A stretch of DNA of 64,000 nucleotides from Mixia osmundae IAM 14324. Lineage: Eukaryota > Basidiomycota > Mixiomycetes > Mixiales > Mixiaceae. The stretch spans positions 124,001-188,000 of the forward strand of contig NW_014575549.1 in NCBI RefSeq assembly GCF_000708205.1. Reading direction: 5' to 3'. A program made the position numbers and the translations under genes. Of this stretch, positions 63,806-64,000 are shown piece after piece (the first letter of the stretch is position 1; the number at the start of each line of letters is the position of its first letter). The notes below the pieces were generated by a model. That model ran no database searches, was not told the origin of the DNA, and was given only the letters and a program-made list of their open reading frames with translations.

Positions 63806-64000
63806 CGATGTCTCTGGCGATGTTGCGTCGATCAACACGGAGGGGGGAAGCGGATGTCTAGGCTCTTGCTGCCATCCATGGTTGCCCGGTGAGGACGATC
63901 GCGTCGCGACAGTAGCGAGCGAGCCAGCTGCCAGCCGCCCAGAGACCTGACGAGCAATGGCGATGCTGACTGACCAGGGATCGATACGCTGCACGCCTCA
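63806..64000. promoter_or_regulatory. Upstream region of the decarboxylase gene
   Basis: The last 195 bp of the window lie upstream of the decarboxylase start. No gene is supported here. Confidence 0.4.

Noticed and set aside
1-64000. tRNA genes, rRNA genes, CRISPR arrays, operons and ribosome binding sites
   Set aside because: No cloverleaf or repeat array was noticed by eye. The window is clearly eukaryotic, so bacterial signals do not apply. A tRNAscan run would settle the tRNA question.

Overview
The window is a compact, GC-rich fungal nuclear segment. Genes lie on both strands about every 1.5 kb, nearly all carry introns of 41-63 nt, and many start codons of divergent pairs are only 80-120 bp apart. 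The gene set (DASH subunit Dad4, CAP10-type GT90, Bem1 scaffold, Cdc42, PYM, fungal GPC acyltransferase, Git3-like receptor, Mer3 with a zinc finger) points to a basidiomycete, probably a small-genome Pucciniomycotina such as the Mixia type. The species is an inference. There are no bacterial signatures: no operons, ribosome binding sites or CRISPR.

Left end (1-4.1 kb): TRM61 runs off the left edge. Next to it a direct duplication of about 700 bp holds the TRM61 start, the intergenic stretch and the 3' end of the next gene. Between the two copies lie a near-perfect 349-bp inverted repeat and a fragmentary RNase H-like frame. From 3.9 to 64 kb the sequence is ordinary dense genes: membrane protein with DUF3431, small mitochondrial protein, NPT1, RRM-PUF protein, CDC42, RPP1, unknown, PAM17, glycerate kinase, SDR, RRN6, GTR1, Ser/Thr kinase, CAP10, GPC1, FMP32-like, hypothetical, DAD4, SEC66, ADK2, GPCR, FMO, single-pass membrane protein, MER3, PYM, MRPL9, BEM1, RRP8, PRE5, BolA-like, GAB1, small secreted protein, zinc-finger factor, FBA1, PRP45, SH3 protein and an aromatic amino acid decarboxylase.

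I built gene models by hand from conserved protein motifs and reading-frame phase. For most genes the spliced length is an exact multiple of three and matches the family length (NPT1 429 aa, Cdc42 191 aa, FBA1 359 aa).

Themes: polarity (CDC42, BEM1, SH3 protein), nutrient and growth signalling (GTR1, GPCR, RRN6), ribosome and RNA work (RRP8, RPP1, MRPL9, PUF, PYM, PRP45, TRM61), and ER/GPI/lipid functions (SEC66, GAB1, GPC1, CAP10).

The most unusual signal is in the introns. At least seven use GC-AG ends, always with the donor GCAAGT or GCAAGC, out of roughly 85 introns inferred. The genes also contain coding exons as small as 17, 14, 12, 6 and possibly 2 nt.
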